From JASHPR01 sp963795055 (GTDB lineage Bacteria; Actinomycetota; Actinomycetes; Streptosporangiales; Streptosporangiaceae), in the NCBI GenBank assembly GCA_963795055.1, contig CAWCGJ010000025.1, positions 248,001 to 312,000 on the forward strand: DNA of 64,000 nt, given 5' to 3'. Below, piece after piece: positions 36,451-46,079 of this stretch. Within the stretch, counting starts at the first letter, position 1; each line of letters starts with the position of its first letter. The notes below the pieces were generated by a model. That model was not told the DNA's origin. It saw nothing but the letters and a program-made list of their open reading frames with translations, and searched no databases. Position numbers and translations under genes: made by a program.

Positions 36451-37725
36451 ATGATACAGATCACCGGCGTCCCCGGGCTGCCGGAGATCACGCCCGGCAC
36501 CGACCTCGGGCGGCTGATCAGCGACGCCGCGCCCGACCTGCGGGACGGCGACATCGTGGTCGTCACGTCGAAGATCGTCAGCAAGGCGGAGGGCCGGGTG
36601 ATCCGCGCGGACCGGGAACGCGCGATCGACGACGAGGCGGTCCGGGTGGTGGCGCGGCGCGGCCCGACCAGGATCGCCGAGACCCGGCACGGCCTGGTGC
36701 TGGCGGCCGCCGGGGTGGACAACTCCAACACGGCGCCGGGCACCGTGGTGCTGCTGCCCGAGGATCCGGACGGCTCGGCCCGGCGCCTGCGCAAGGCGCT
36801 CGGCGAGCGGCGCGGGATCAACGTGGGCGTCGTTATCACCGACACCATGGGCCGGCCGTGGCGCATCGGCCAGACCGACGCCGCGATCGGCGCGGCCGGG
36901 CTCACGCCGCTGCGCGACCACCGCGGCCAGGCCGACACGTTCGGCAACACGATGGAGGTGACGATCGCGGCCGTCGCGGACGAGATCGCTGCCGCGGCCG
37001 ACCTGGTCAAGGGCAAGACCGCGCAGGTCCCGGTGGCGGTCGTGCGGGGCCTGGCCGAGCTGGTGACCGGATCCGACGGCCCGGGGGCCGCCGCGCTGAT
37101 CCGTCCGGCCGCGGAGGACATGTTCCGCCTGGGCGCCGCCGACGTGCTGCAGGCGCGCCGGACCGTCCGCGAGTTCACCGCCGAGCCCGTTGACCCCGGG
37201 GCGGTCCGCCGCGCGATCGCGGCCGCGCTGACCGCGCCGGCCCCGCACCACAGCGAGCCGTGGCGGTTCGCGGTGGCGCAGTCGCAGCAGGCCAGGACCG
37301 CGCTGCTGGACGACATGCTCGCGGCGTGGACCGCCGACCTGCGCGGCGACGGGTTCACCGAGGAGCAGATCGCCCGGCGGGTCCGGCGCGGCGAGCCGCT
37401 GCGCCGGGCGCCGCTGATCATCGTGCCGTGCCTGGCCGCCGAGGCGGCGCACCCCTATCCGGACCAGCGGCGCTCGGCCGCCGAGCGCGCGATGTTCCTG
37501 GTCGCGATGGGCGCGTCGGTGGAGAACCTGCTCGTCGCGCTCGCGGTGGAAGGGCTCGGGTCCTGCTGGGTGTCCAGCACCCTGTTCTGCCCGCAGGTGG
37601 CCGCGGGCTCGCTCGGCCTGCCGGCCGGCTGGGAGCCGATGGGCGCGGTCGGCGTCGGCCACGCCGCCGCGCCGCCGCGGCCGCGCCCCGAACGGGACCC
37701 GGAGAGCTTCCTGATGACCCTGTGA
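36451..37725 (+). CDS. fbiB: FbiB, F420-0:gamma-glutamyl ligase fused to FMN-dependent reductase domain
   Basis: Bifunctional F420 enzyme. The N-terminal CofE domain (about 1-235: GDIVVVTSKIVSKAEGR, HGLVLAAAGVDNSN, VVITDTMGRPWR, GQTDAAIG) adds glutamates using GTP. The C-terminal nitroreductase-like domain (about 240-424: QARRTVREFTAEPVD, SEPWRFAVA, SVENLLVALAVEGLGSCW) reduces dehydro-F420-0 with FMNH2. The length of 424 residues matches mycobacterial FbiB. ATG 36451 immediately follows dispersed repeat B. It is in the same orientation as fbiA; 25 bp after its stop an IS element begins. Confidence 0.96.
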   Translation: MIQITGVPGLPEITPGTDLGRLISDAAPDLRDGDIVVVTSKIVSKAEGRVIRADRERAIDDEAVRVVARRGPTRIAETRHGLVLAAAGVDNSNTAPGTVVLLPEDPDGSARRLRKALGERRGINVGVVITDTMGRPWRIGQTDAAIGAAGLTPLRDHRGQADTFGNTMEVTIAAVADEIAAAADLVKGKTAQVPVAVVRGLAELVTGSDGPGAAALIRPAAEDMFRLGAADVLQARRTVREFTAEPVDPGAVRRAIAAALTAPAPHHSEPWRFAVAQSQQARTALLDDMLAAWTADLRGDGFTEEQIARRVRRGEPLRRAPLIIVPCLAAEAAHPYPDQRRSAAERAMFLVAMGASVENLLVALAVEGLGSCWVSSTLFCPQVAAGSLGLPAGWEPMGAVGVGHAAAPPRPRPERDPESFLMTL

Positions 37726-37750
37726 CTGGTGAGAATCCCTGCTCGGCGGG

Positions 37751-37789
37751 TGTGTTCGCTACCTGCTGCTCGCGGGGCTGTCGCGGAAT
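37751..37789. repeat. Left terminal inverted repeat of the IS
   Basis: Begins tgtgttcgctacctgctgc. It matches the reverse complement of 39579-39617 at 34 of 39 positions. Confidence 0.88.
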
Positions 37790-37900
37790 TGTCTGATGCC
37801 TGGGCTGTTGCGGTCAGCGGTCAGCGGTGCCGGGTTTGGTCGGGGGGTCTGGATGGCCCGGGCCGGCGATTACCCGGGGTCTGGGGCGAGTGGTGGCGGT

Positions 37901-39516
37901 TTAGGGCGCCGCCGCTGGCTGCCACCCGGTGGCGTGGATCTTCAGGAGGTTGCCGGCCGCGTTCTGGAAAGCCCATTCCCCCTCGGCGCGGGGCAGCCCG
38001 CGCAGGGAGAACCGGCGGAAGCCGCGGTTGTGCTTGGTGTTGCCGAACGGGCCTTCGGCGAGCGGGCCGCGGCGCCGGCAGGTGACCAGGCCCTGGGGAG
38101 TGGCCAGCCGGGCAGCCATGGCCGCGGCCGCCTGGCCGCCGCGGCCCCCCGCGGCCGCGGCAGGGTGGTCGCTGGTGGCGTGCTCGAGGTCGCGGCGCTT
38201 GCCGACGGCGATCAGGCGGTCCGGGCCGGGGCAGGTCAAGTTGGGTTCCGAGCAGTACCCGGCGTCGGCGAGCATGACGCCGATCTTGGCGCGCAGCCGG
38301 TGCAGCGGTCCGCGCGCGTGAGCGCGCAGCAGGTCCTGCGTGGCCTGGGCCTCGCGCATCATGGGCTCGAAGCTGGCGTAGTCGGTGGTGTCCTGGGTGA
38401 CTCTGGCGGCCAGGCACAGCCCGTCGGTGCTGAAGACCGCCTGGGCGTTCAGGCCCTGGATGAACCCGCCGCCGCGCACCGGCATCAGCCGCGAATCGGG
38501 GTCGGTGATGTTGCGTACCGGGCCGCGGTCTTCGCCCTCCGCGGCGGCCCCCGGCACGGGCTGGGCGGCGCTGGCCTTGGCGCTGGCCAGCCTGGCGGCG
38601 GCGGCCTTGACCCGGCAGTACTCGCTGACCGGCACCGGCGGCTTGCCAGCGGGCACCCGGCGCCCGGCCTGGCGGGCCGCCTTCGCGCGAGCCTGCCGGG
38701 CCGCGGTCTTGGCCTGGTAGCGGGCGATCTCACGGTCCAGCTTCGCCTGTGCAGCCGCGACCCGCGCCTGCCGGGGCGCCCGGCCGCCACGGCCGGCCTC
38801 ATGCCGCTCCAGATAGGCGCTGGCCTGCTGGTCCCGCTTCTGCTGTGCAGCCGCGCGCTCGGCTTCCAGCCCGGCCAGCGCCTTGCGGATCCGCTCCCTG
38901 CGGGTCACCGGATCAGCCAGCTCGTCCGGCAGCTCATCCCCGCGGGCCTCCCCGAACAGCGCATCCTCGGCCGCATCCACCGCCTCCGCCTCGGCCAGGA
39001 TCTGCCGGGCCAGCTCCCGCAGCCCCGCCTCGGTGCGGTTGGCGTCCTTCGACGCGCTGGCGGCGATCTTCGTCCCGTCCACCGCGATCTGCCCCAGCTT
39101 GCCCAGGCGGCCCGCGCCGCCAGCACCAGCACCTCGCCGAACAGCTGCCCCATCGCCGCCGGGTCCGCGAAATGCTCCCGCCGGAACCGCGCGGTCGTCG
39201 CATGATCGGGGACATCCTGCGCGCAGATCACCCGGAACGCCACATCCTCGCGGCACGCCCGCTCGATCCGCCGCGACGACCGCACCCCCACCGCGTACCC
39301 GTACGCCAGCAGCCCCAGCAGCACCCGAGGGTCATATGCCGCCCGGCCCGCCACCGACCCGCGCGGCGTCTGGCGGGCCGCGAACCGCGAGATGTCCAGC
39401 ACGTCCACCGCATCGATCACGAACCACGCCAGGTGACCAGCCGGCAGCCACTCCCGCATATCCGGCGGCAGCAGGAACGGCTGATCCCGGTGCACCGGAC
39501 GGAACCGTTTCGCCAT
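37901..39516 (-). CDS. IS1182-family transposase (apparent frameshift)
   Basis: DDE-type transposase. The N-terminal part reads MAKRFRPVHRDQPFLLPP, RVLLGLLAYGYAVGVRSSRRIER and VPDHATTARFRREHF; the rest, in another frame, reads LGQIAVDGTKIAASASKDANRT (first catalytic Asp), a long Ala/Arg/Lys-rich coiled section, MLADAGYCSEPN (second Asp) and GPFGNTKHNRGFRRF. The frames join if one G is added at 39108-39114 (…LAARGRLGKLGQ). As written the transposase is broken, so the element would be immobile unless this is a sequencing error. Confidence 0.87.
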
Positions 39517-39578
39517 GATCAAATCATTGCAAACCGCTGCTTACCAGGCCAGACGGCACGCCGACCGGTCAGAAACCG

Positions 39579-39617
39579 ATTTTGCGACAGCCTCTCGCGC
39601 AGCAGGTAGCGAACACA
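39579..39617. repeat. Right terminal inverted repeat of the IS
   Basis: Inverted counterpart of 37751-37789, ending gcaggtagcgaacaca. Ten bases separate it from the fbiC stop codon. Confidence 0.88.
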
Positions 39618-39627
39618 GACCGGTGAC

Positions 39628-42264
39628 TCACGCGCCGAGCAGCGGCAGCGACGACCGGGTACCCCGCACCGAGGCGCAGACACCGTCGCTGGCCAGTGCC
39701 GCGGCTACCCGTTCTGGATCGGGGTTCCCATAGGTCGTCGTCCGCTGCCGCATCGGGCGCCCGCTCGGGGCGACCATCGCCGCGAGCTGGCTGATGGTCT
39801 TGAACGAGCCGTTCTGCGACCCGGCCATCCGGCTGATGGTCTCCTCCATCAGCGTCCCGCCCAGGTCGTTGACGCCGCCGGCGAGCATCTCGCGACAGGC
39901 CTCGTCGCCCAGCTTCACCCAGGAGCACTGGATGTTGCCGATCGCGCCGTGCAGCATCAGCCGGGACACCGCGTGCACCGCCCGGTTCTCTCGCCGGGTG
40001 GGGCCGGGCCGGGCCAGCCCGGCCAGGTAGATCGGCGAGCTGGCGTGCACGAACGGCAGCAGCACGAACTCGGTGAAGCCGCCGGTACGTTCCTGGATCC
40101 CGCGGATGACCCGCAGGTGCGCCACCCAGTGCGCGGGCGTGTCCACGTGCCCGTACATCATCGTCGCCGAGGTCGGGATGCCGAGCTGGTGCGCGGTGGT
40201 GATCACCTCGATCCAGGCCGCGGCCGGCAGCTTGCCCTTGGTCAGTACCCAGCGGACGTCGTCGTCCAGGATCTCGGCCGCGGTGCCCGGCAGCGAGTCC
40301 ACGCCGGCCTCGCGGGCCGCCGTCAGCCACTCCCGTACGGGCAAGCCGGTACGCGACGCCCCGTTCATGACCTCCATCGGCGAGAACGCGTGCACGTGGA
40401 TGCCCGGGCAGCGCCGCTTCACCTCGGCGGCCAGGTCGAAGTAGGCGGTGCCGGGCAGGTCCGGGTGGATGCCGCCCTGCATGCACACCTCGGTGGCCCC
40501 GGCCTGCCAGGCCTCCTGCGCCCGGTCGCCGACCTGCGCGAGCGACAGCGTGTAGGCGTCGGCGTCGGTGCGCCGCTGGGCGAAGGCGCAGAACCGGCAG
40601 CCGGTGTAGCACACGTTGGTGAAGTTGATGTTGCGGTCGACCACGTAGGTGACGTCGTCGCCGACCGCGTCCCGGCGCAGCGCGTCGGCCAGCCCGGCGA
40701 GCGCCTCAAGCTCCGCGCCGTCGGCGTCGAGCAGGGCCAGGGCCTCGGCGTCGGACAGGCCCGCGGGGGCCTGCTCGGCCCGGCGCAGGGCGGCCAGCAC
40801 CTCGGCCCGCAGCCGGGCCGGCGCCCCCTGGCCCGCCGCGGCCCGCCGGGCGGCGGGCTCGATCCGCGTGCCCACCTCCGCCCAGTCGCCGTACACCTCG
40901 GCGAAGTCGTCCCTGCGGTCGGCGGTCCGGCCGGTCGTGTCGATCGTGACGTGCAGGTCGGTCCGGCCCGCGGCCCCGCCCCAGCCGCCGTCCGGCTCCT
41001 GCCAGCGCCGCCCGCGCGGCATCGCGCCCGCCCGGGCCAGGCCGGTGGCCGGGTCGGCCAGCGCCGCGACGTGCGGGGCGACCCGGGGATCGAGCCAAGG
41101 CTCGCGGATGTAGCCGGGGTAGATGGTGAGCCGCTCGGCCAGCTCGAAGCCCTCGGCCGCGGTGCGCTCGGCCAGGTCGTCGATCTGGGGCCACGGGCGC
41201 TCGGGGTTCACGTGGTCCGGGGTCAGCGGCGACACCCCGCCCCAGTCGTCGATGCCCGCGGCCAGGATCATCCGGTACTGGTCACCGATCAGGTTGGGCG
41301 GGGCCTGGATCCTCGCGCCCGGGCCCAGGACCAGCCGGGTCACGGCGATCGTGGCGGCCAGGTCGTCCAGCTCGGCGTCGGGCACGCCGCGCATCGCCGT
41401 GTCCGGCTTGGCCCGGAAGTTCTGCACGATGACTTCCTGGATGCCGCCGTACTCGCGGGCCACCTTGCGGATCGCGAAGATCGAGTCCGCGCGCTCGGCC
41501 AGGGTCTCGCCGATGCCGATCAGGATGCCGGTCGTGAACGGGACGTTGCTGCGGCCGGCGTCCTCCAGCACCCGGAGCCGCACCGCGGGATCCTTGTCCG
41601 GGCTGCCGAAGTGCGGGGCGCCGCGCTCGGTGTAGAGCCGCTGCGCCGTGGTCTCCAGCATCATCCCCATGGACGGCGCCACCGGCTTGAGCCGCTGGAA
41701 GTCCTGCCAGGTCAGCACGCCCGGGTTGAGGTGCGGCAGCAGCCCGGTCTCCTCGAGCACCCGGATGGCCATGGCCCGGACGTAGGACAGGGTGTCGTCG
41801 TAGCCATGCGCGTCCAGCCACTCACGGGCCGGGCGCCAGCGGTCCTCCGGCCGGTCGCCGAGCGTGAACAGCGCCTCCTTGCAGCCGAGCGCCGCGCCCC
41901 GGGCCGCGATGTCGATGACCTCGTCCGGTGACAGGTAGGGGCTGTCCACCCGGCCGGGCACGGTGGCGAACGTGCAGTATCCGCAACGGTCCCGGCACAG
42001 CCGGGTCAGCGGTACGAAGACCTTGCGGGAGTAGGTGATGATCCCGGGCCGGCCCGCGCGCTGCAGTCCGGCGTCCCTGGTCCGCGCGGCATAGCCGAGG
42101 AGCTCGCCGAGCTGATCGCCGCGGGCCTGCAGGAGCGCGGCGGCCTCGGCGTGGTCCAGGGCCTTGCCGTCCCTGGCCCGGGCCAGCACGCGGCGCAGCG
42201 CGCCGCCGGACGGGAGGGTGTGTGGCTTCGGGCGGGGGCGTGGGGTAGGCCCGTCGTCGCTCAT
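39628..42264 (-). CDS. fbiC: FbiC, 7,8-didemethyl-8-hydroxy-5-deazariboflavin (Fo) synthase
   Basis: Two-domain radical-SAM enzyme that builds the deazaflavin Fo from tyrosine and a pyrimidine precursor, the first committed step to F420. The N-terminal (CofG-like) cluster is C90/C94/C97 in CRDRCGYC; the C-terminal (CofH-like) cluster is C552/C556/C559 in CYTGCRFC. Also visible are ETTAQRLYTERG, GILIGIGET and MMYGHVDTPAHWV. The chosen start is ATG 42264 (MSDDGPTPRP); an upstream extension is low-complexity. Length 878 is standard for fused FbiC. It is convergent with fbiA-fbiB, with the IS between. Confidence 0.96.
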   Translation of the reverse strand: MSDDGPTPRPRPKPHTLPSGGALRRVLARARDGKALDHAEAAALLQARGDQLGELLGYAARTRDAGLQRAGRPGIITYSRKVFVPLTRLCRDRCGYCTFATVPGRVDSPYLSPDEVIDIAARGAALGCKEALFTLGDRPEDRWRPAREWLDAHGYDDTLSYVRAMAIRVLEETGLLPHLNPGVLTWQDFQRLKPVAPSMGMMLETTAQRLYTERGAPHFGSPDKDPAVRLRVLEDAGRSNVPFTTGILIGIGETLAERADSIFAIRKVAREYGGIQEVIVQNFRAKPDTAMRGVPDAELDDLAATIAVTRLVLGPGARIQAPPNLIGDQYRMILAAGIDDWGGVSPLTPDHVNPERPWPQIDDLAERTAAEGFELAERLTIYPGYIREPWLDPRVAPHVAALADPATGLARAGAMPRGRRWQEPDGGWGGAAGRTDLHVTIDTTGRTADRRDDFAEVYGDWAEVGTRIEPAARRAAAGQGAPARLRAEVLAALRRAEQAPAGLSDAEALALLDADGAELEALAGLADALRRDAVGDDVTYVVDRNINFTNVCYTGCRFCAFAQRRTDADAYTLSLAQVGDRAQEAWQAGATEVCMQGGIHPDLPGTAYFDLAAEVKRRCPGIHVHAFSPMEVMNGASRTGLPVREWLTAAREAGVDSLPGTAAEILDDDVRWVLTKGKLPAAAWIEVITTAHQLGIPTSATMMYGHVDTPAHWVAHLRVIRGIQERTGGFTEFVLLPFVHASSPIYLAGLARPGPTRRENRAVHAVSRLMLHGAIGNIQCSWVKLGDEACREMLAGGVNDLGGTLMEETISRMAGSQNGSFKTISQLAAMVAPSGRPMRQRTTTYGNPDPERVAAALASDGVCASVRGTRSSLPLLGA

Positions 42265-42308
42265 GACCACCAGCCTAAGCGGCCGCCGCGCGGCGGCCCG
42301 GGGCCGGA

Positions 42309-42545
42309 TCAGCGCCAGGGTCCGGATGACCTGTACGACACGTCCGGAATGCCGGGCTCCGCGGCGTACGGCAGGTCGCCGTCCGCCCACCGCGGATCCC
42401 AATCACCGGCCCGCGGGTCCCAGGGCGGATCCCAGCCACCGCCCTCGGGCCGCTCCGAGTCGCCGGGCCTGGACAGCCTGGCCAGCGCGCCGAGGCCGGC
42501 CTGCTGCTCACGCGCGAATGCGTCAAGAGGCGCTTCCAGCTCCAT
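42309..42545 (-). CDS. Small acidic hypothetical protein
   Basis: Seventy-eight residues, starting MELEAPLDAFAREQQAGLGALARL, then an acidic Trp/Asp/Pro-rich repeat-like part (WDPPWDPRAGDWDPRW) and YAAEPGIPDVSYR. I do not recognise the family. The frame has GC-rich third positions and an ATG, but no strong ribosome site. It lies 44 bp upstream of fbiC on the same strand, so it may be co-transcribed. Confidence 0.5.
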   Translation of the reverse strand: MELEAPLDAFAREQQAGLGALARLSRPGDSERPEGGGWDPPWDPRAGDWDPRWADGDLPYAAEPGIPDVSYRSSGPWR

Positions 42546-42638
42546 GTCCGCATATTAACTGAATCGGCGGACACTCTGGGGTGATTCTGGTGATATCCGT
42601 TTGGCGCACCGGGCCGAATCCGGTTCGGCCGCCCGGGG

Positions 42639-43588
42639 CTAGAAGGCACGGTACTCCCGGAGGGCCAGCCGCGGGCCGCGACGCGGCGGATGCACGCCGC
42701 TCAGTTCCGCCAGCCTGGTCGCCCGGTACCGGTGCCCGGCGTACGGCGCCAGCAGTTGCAGCATGCCCTCGTCATCGACGATCCGGCCGGCCAGCGCCCA
42801 GCCGACCACGGCGGGCAGGTGGTAGTCGCCGACCGACACCGCGTCCGCGTCGCCGCAGGCGCGCTGCCTGACCTCGGCCGAGGTCCACGGCCCGACGCCC
42901 GGCAGCGACCGCAGCCTGCGGTCGGCGTCGCCGGGCGGCATCGCGGCGATCTCCTCCAGCCGGGCCGCCACGCGCGCCGCTCCCGCGATCGTGCGGGCTT
43001 GTCCCGGCTCCACGCCCGCCCGGTGCCAGTCCCAGGACGGGATCTGCGCCCAGGTCCGCGCGTCCGGGAACACCCGCAGGCCGGCCGGGCCGGCCCGGGA
43101 GCGGGCTGGCCGAACCGGCGCAGCAGGTAATGCCACGCGCGGCGGGCCTCCGCCCCGACCACCTTCTGCTCCAGGATCGCCGGGATCAGCGCCTCGAGCA
43201 CGCGCCCGGACCGGCCGACCCGGGCGCCGGGGTGCCGGGCGGCCATCTCCCGCAGCAGCGGGTGGGCGGGGGCGAAGCCCGACAGGTCATCGCCGGAGCC
43301 GAGCAGCGCAGGCAGCATCTCCAGCAGCCACCCCGCCCCCGGCCCCCAGGCGGCCGCGGTGACCCTGCCGCCGCGGGCCGCCACCCGTAGCGTGCCCGGG
43401 CCGCCGGGCGCCAGCACCGTGCGCCACACGGCCCCGGACGCGTCGGTGCGGTACGCGGGATCGCGCGGCCCGCGGGCGTGCACGGACAAGATCAACCGCA
43501 CGTCAACGGGGTACGACGGGCTCCACTCCCGGGTCAGCGGCGTGAGGTCCGGCCCCGGATCCCCGGCTCGCGGCCCAGGAGCGACCAC
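42639..43588 (-). CDS. AlkA-type DNA-3-methyladenine glycosylase (apparent frameshift)
   Basis: Base-excision glycosylase of the HhH-GPD superfamily. The first frame starts GTG 43588 and reads through LIPAILEQKVVGAEARRAWHYLLRRFG; the second, ending 42639, carries the helix-hairpin-helix LRSLPGVGPWTSAEVRQRA and the catalytic Asp in VSVGDYHLP. They connect if one base is added in the G/C-rich stretch 43085-43100, giving PAGLRVFPDARTWAQIP after the join. The combined length, about 315, is normal. It begins 10 bp after the sugar-nucleotide pyrophosphorylase stop, so it probably belongs to that transcript. Confidence 0.85.
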
Positions 43589-43598
43589 CGCTGCGGCC

Positions 43599-44720
43599 TC
43601 ACGCGTCCGTGGAGAACCGGATCGAGGTCGGGCCGATCTCCACGTCCGGCCATACCCGCAGCCCCCGGGCCAGCTCGTTGCCGGGAGCGATCCTGGCCCC
43701 GTCGCCGATCACGACGCCGTCCAGGACCGCCCCGTCGCCGATCCGCGCGCCGCGGCCGACCGCGGCCGACCGGATCACCGCTCCCGGGCTCACGGTCACG
43801 CCGTCGAACAGCACGCTGCCGTCGATCTCCGCTCCCGGGCCGACGCGGCACCCCGCGCCGATGACCGAGCCGCCGCCGACCCTGGCCTCGGGCGCGACGA
43901 CCGCGCCGGGCAGGGCCAGGGACGGCCCGCACGGGCCGGGCAGCGCGGGCGAGGCCAGCTTCCCGAGCACCAGGTCGCACGAGCCGCGCACGAACGCCTC
44001 CGGGGTCCCGACGTCGAGCCAGTACGAGGTGTCGACATGACCGAGGACCAGCTCGCCGCGGCTGATGAGCCCGGGGAACGTCTCCCGCTCGACCGACACC
44101 CGGCCAGGCGGGATCTGGTCGATGACGTGCCGCGTGAAGACGTAGCATCCGGCGTTGATCCGGTTGGTCACCGGGTGCGGTGTCTTCTCCAGGAACGCCG
44201 TGACCCGCCCGTCGGCGTCGGTCGGGACGCAGCCGAACCGGGCCGGGTCGGGCACCTCGACCAGGTGCAGGGTCACCGCGGCGCCGGCCTTCTCATGCGC
44301 CGTCACCTGCGCGGCCAGGTCGTGGCCGGACAGGACGTCGCCGTTCAGCACGACGACAGGGTCCTCCGGGCCGCCGCGCAGGCCGGACGCGGCGTTGCGG
44401 ATCGCGCCGCCGGTATCGAGCGGGGTCGCCTCCTGGATGTAGTCGATCTCCAGGCCGAACGCCGAGCCGTCCCCGAGGCACTCGGCAAACATCCCCGCCT
44501 GGTAGAAGGTGGCCATCAGCACGTGGCTGATCCCGGACGCGGCCGCCTTCGCCAGCTGATGCGCGAGGAACGGGACCCCGGCGGTCGGCAGCAGCGGCTT
44601 GGGGGTCGCGATGGTCAGCGGGCGCAGCCGCGTGCCCTGGCCGCCGACCAGGAGGATGGCCTCGAGCCCGGGCCCACCGCGGGCAGCGGCAAAATCGGGA
44701 CGGCGCGGTTTACTCGGCAT
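43599..44720 (-). CDS. Sugar-nucleotide pyrophosphorylase (mannose-1-phosphate guanylyltransferase type)
   Basis: NDP-sugar synthase of 373 residues. The nucleotidyltransferase domain has ILLVGGQGTRLRPLT (pyrophosphorylase signature), PKPLLP, VVVLNGDVLSGHDL with the metal Asp, and FLEKTPHP; it is followed by a left-handed beta-helix of hexapeptide-like repeats (VVAPEARVGGGSVIGAGCRV…VWPDVEI). The start is ATG 44720. Its position near manB and fbi genes matches Rv3264c, a GDP-mannose enzyme, and that substrate is inferred. It lies 11 bp from the upstream glycosyltransferase. Confidence 0.9.
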   Translation of the reverse strand: MPSKPRRPDFAAARGGPGLEAILLVGGQGTRLRPLTIATPKPLLPTAGVPFLAHQLAKAAASGISHVLMATFYQAGMFAECLGDGSAFGLEIDYIQEATPLDTGGAIRNAASGLRGGPEDPVVVLNGDVLSGHDLAAQVTAHEKAGAAVTLHLVEVPDPARFGCVPTDADGRVTAFLEKTPHPVTNRINAGCYVFTRHVIDQIPPGRVSVERETFPGLISRGELVLGHVDTSYWLDVGTPEAFVRGSCDLVLGKLASPALPGPCGPSLALPGAVVAPEARVGGGSVIGAGCRVGPGAEIDGSVLFDGVTVSPGAVIRSAAVGRGARIGDGAVLDGVVIGDGARIAPGNELARGLRVWPDVEIGPTSIRFSTDA

Positions 44721-44731
44721 GGGCAGGCAGG

Positions 44732-45867
44732 CTACTCGCGTCCCTGCGCGGCCGCACGCTCGTAGGACGCCATGTGCGCCTCGGCCGAGGCGGCCCAGGT
44801 GAACTCGAGCGCCCGCGCGTGGCCGGCCACGCCGAGCGCCTGCCTGCGGTCCGGGTCGTTGAGCAGGGCCCGCAGCGCGGCGCGGATGCTGTCGGCGTCC
44901 GGCTCGGTGTAGGCCACCGCGTCGCCGCCCACCTCGGGCAGGGACGTCCGGTGCGTGGTCAGCACCGGCGCGCCCGAGGCCATGGCCTCGAGCACCGGCA
45001 GCCCGAAGCCCTCGCCCGTGCTCGGGAACGCTACGACCAGCGCGCCGCCGAGGAAGCCCGGCAGGTCGGTGAAGTGCAGGTAGCCCGGCCGGACCAGGCG
45101 CAGGTGCGCGGGCACGTTCGCGACCGCGTCGTCCACTTCCTCGCTCCAGCCGCTGCCGCCGGCCAGGACCAGGGCCGGCGGCTCGGACAGATCGGCCACG
45201 GCCTCGGACCACCCGTTGATCAGCGCGGGAACGTTCTTGCGCGGCTCCAGCGTGCCGAGGTAGGCGACGTAAGGCTTGCCGTGCAGGCCGAGCCGGTCGG
45301 AGACGTGGCGGACCTTGGCCTCGGCCGGCTCGCGGAACATCGCGTGGTCCACGCCGTGGTAGGCGACGTCGATGCGGGTCGGGTCCGCGCTGAGCACGCG
45401 GACGAGCTCGTCCCTGGTCGCCTTGGACGGGACGATGAGCCGGGTGGCGCGGCGGGCCGAAGTGCGGATCGCGGACTTGTAGAACGTCGCGGTCACCGGG
45501 CTGTGGGCGTCGGGCTCGGTGAAGAACGTCAGGTCGTGGATGGTCACCACGGTGGGCGCGCCCGGCCGCAGCGGCATCGAGTAGTGCGGCGCGTGGATGA
45601 CATCCGCGCCGACCTGCTGGGCCACCAGCGGCAGGCCGCTCTGCTCCCAGGCCAGCCGGGCGGGCCGGTGCGCGATGGCCGGCGGCCGGCGACGATCAGC
45701 GCGCCCGGGACGAGGCGGCCGTACTTCTCTTCGTCGGCGCGCTGGCAGGCCACGGCCAGGTCCGCCCCGGCCGTGCCCAGGGCGCAGACCAGTCCGTCAA
45801 CGTAACGGCCGAGCGCGCCACGATCTGCGGGCACAGCGGTCGCGTCAACCAGCACACGGAGCGCCAC
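44732..45867 (-). CDS. GT4-family glycosyltransferase (apparent frameshift)
   Basis: Nucleotide-sugar-dependent transferase with GT-B fold. N-terminal frame: ALRVLVDATAVPADRGALGRYVDGL. C-terminal frame: DVIHAPHYSMP, LGTLEPRKNVPALI, FPSTGEGFGLPVLEAMASG, the E(x7)E nucleotide-binding motif. One base appears missing in 45676-45690; with it restored, AIAHRPARLAWEQSGLPLVAQQ links the halves. The start is GTG 45867 behind GAGAGGAG; ATG 45888 is the alternative. Being next to a probable GDP-mannose synthase, it may be a mannosyltransferase; the acceptor is unknown. Confidence 0.86.
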
Positions 45868-46079
45868 GACTGGTCCGGCTCCTCTCATCCGGGGTCTGCC
45901 GGCGCGCGGGACCCGCCGGTCAGGCAAACGTTCCTCTGAATGTCCCGTCAGCACCGAGCGTACGCCCTCCGGAGCGGCGGCGTGCCCGTGCGGCGGGGCG
46001 GCGGCATCGATTGGCCGTACAGCCGCAACCCCGCCGCAACCGGGCCGCAATCCGAGCCCCGGCTGCGGGCCCGTTATGG

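Larger units (their letters stand above)
37751..39617 (-). mobile_element. IS1182-like insertion sequence
   Basis: A 1,867-bp element bounded by imperfect 39-bp terminal inverted repeats (five mismatches) and holding one transposase gene. It lies between the convergent genes fbiB and fbiC, 25 bp after the fbiB stop and 10 bp from the fbiC stop, so it interrupts neither. No clear target duplication is visible. The family assignment rests on the transposase. Confidence 0.88.

Noticed and set aside
37751..39617. Programmed frameshifting in the transposase
   Set aside because: IS1182-type transposases are made from one frame, no slippery heptamer or typical signal was seen, and the break resembles the other G/C-run indels.
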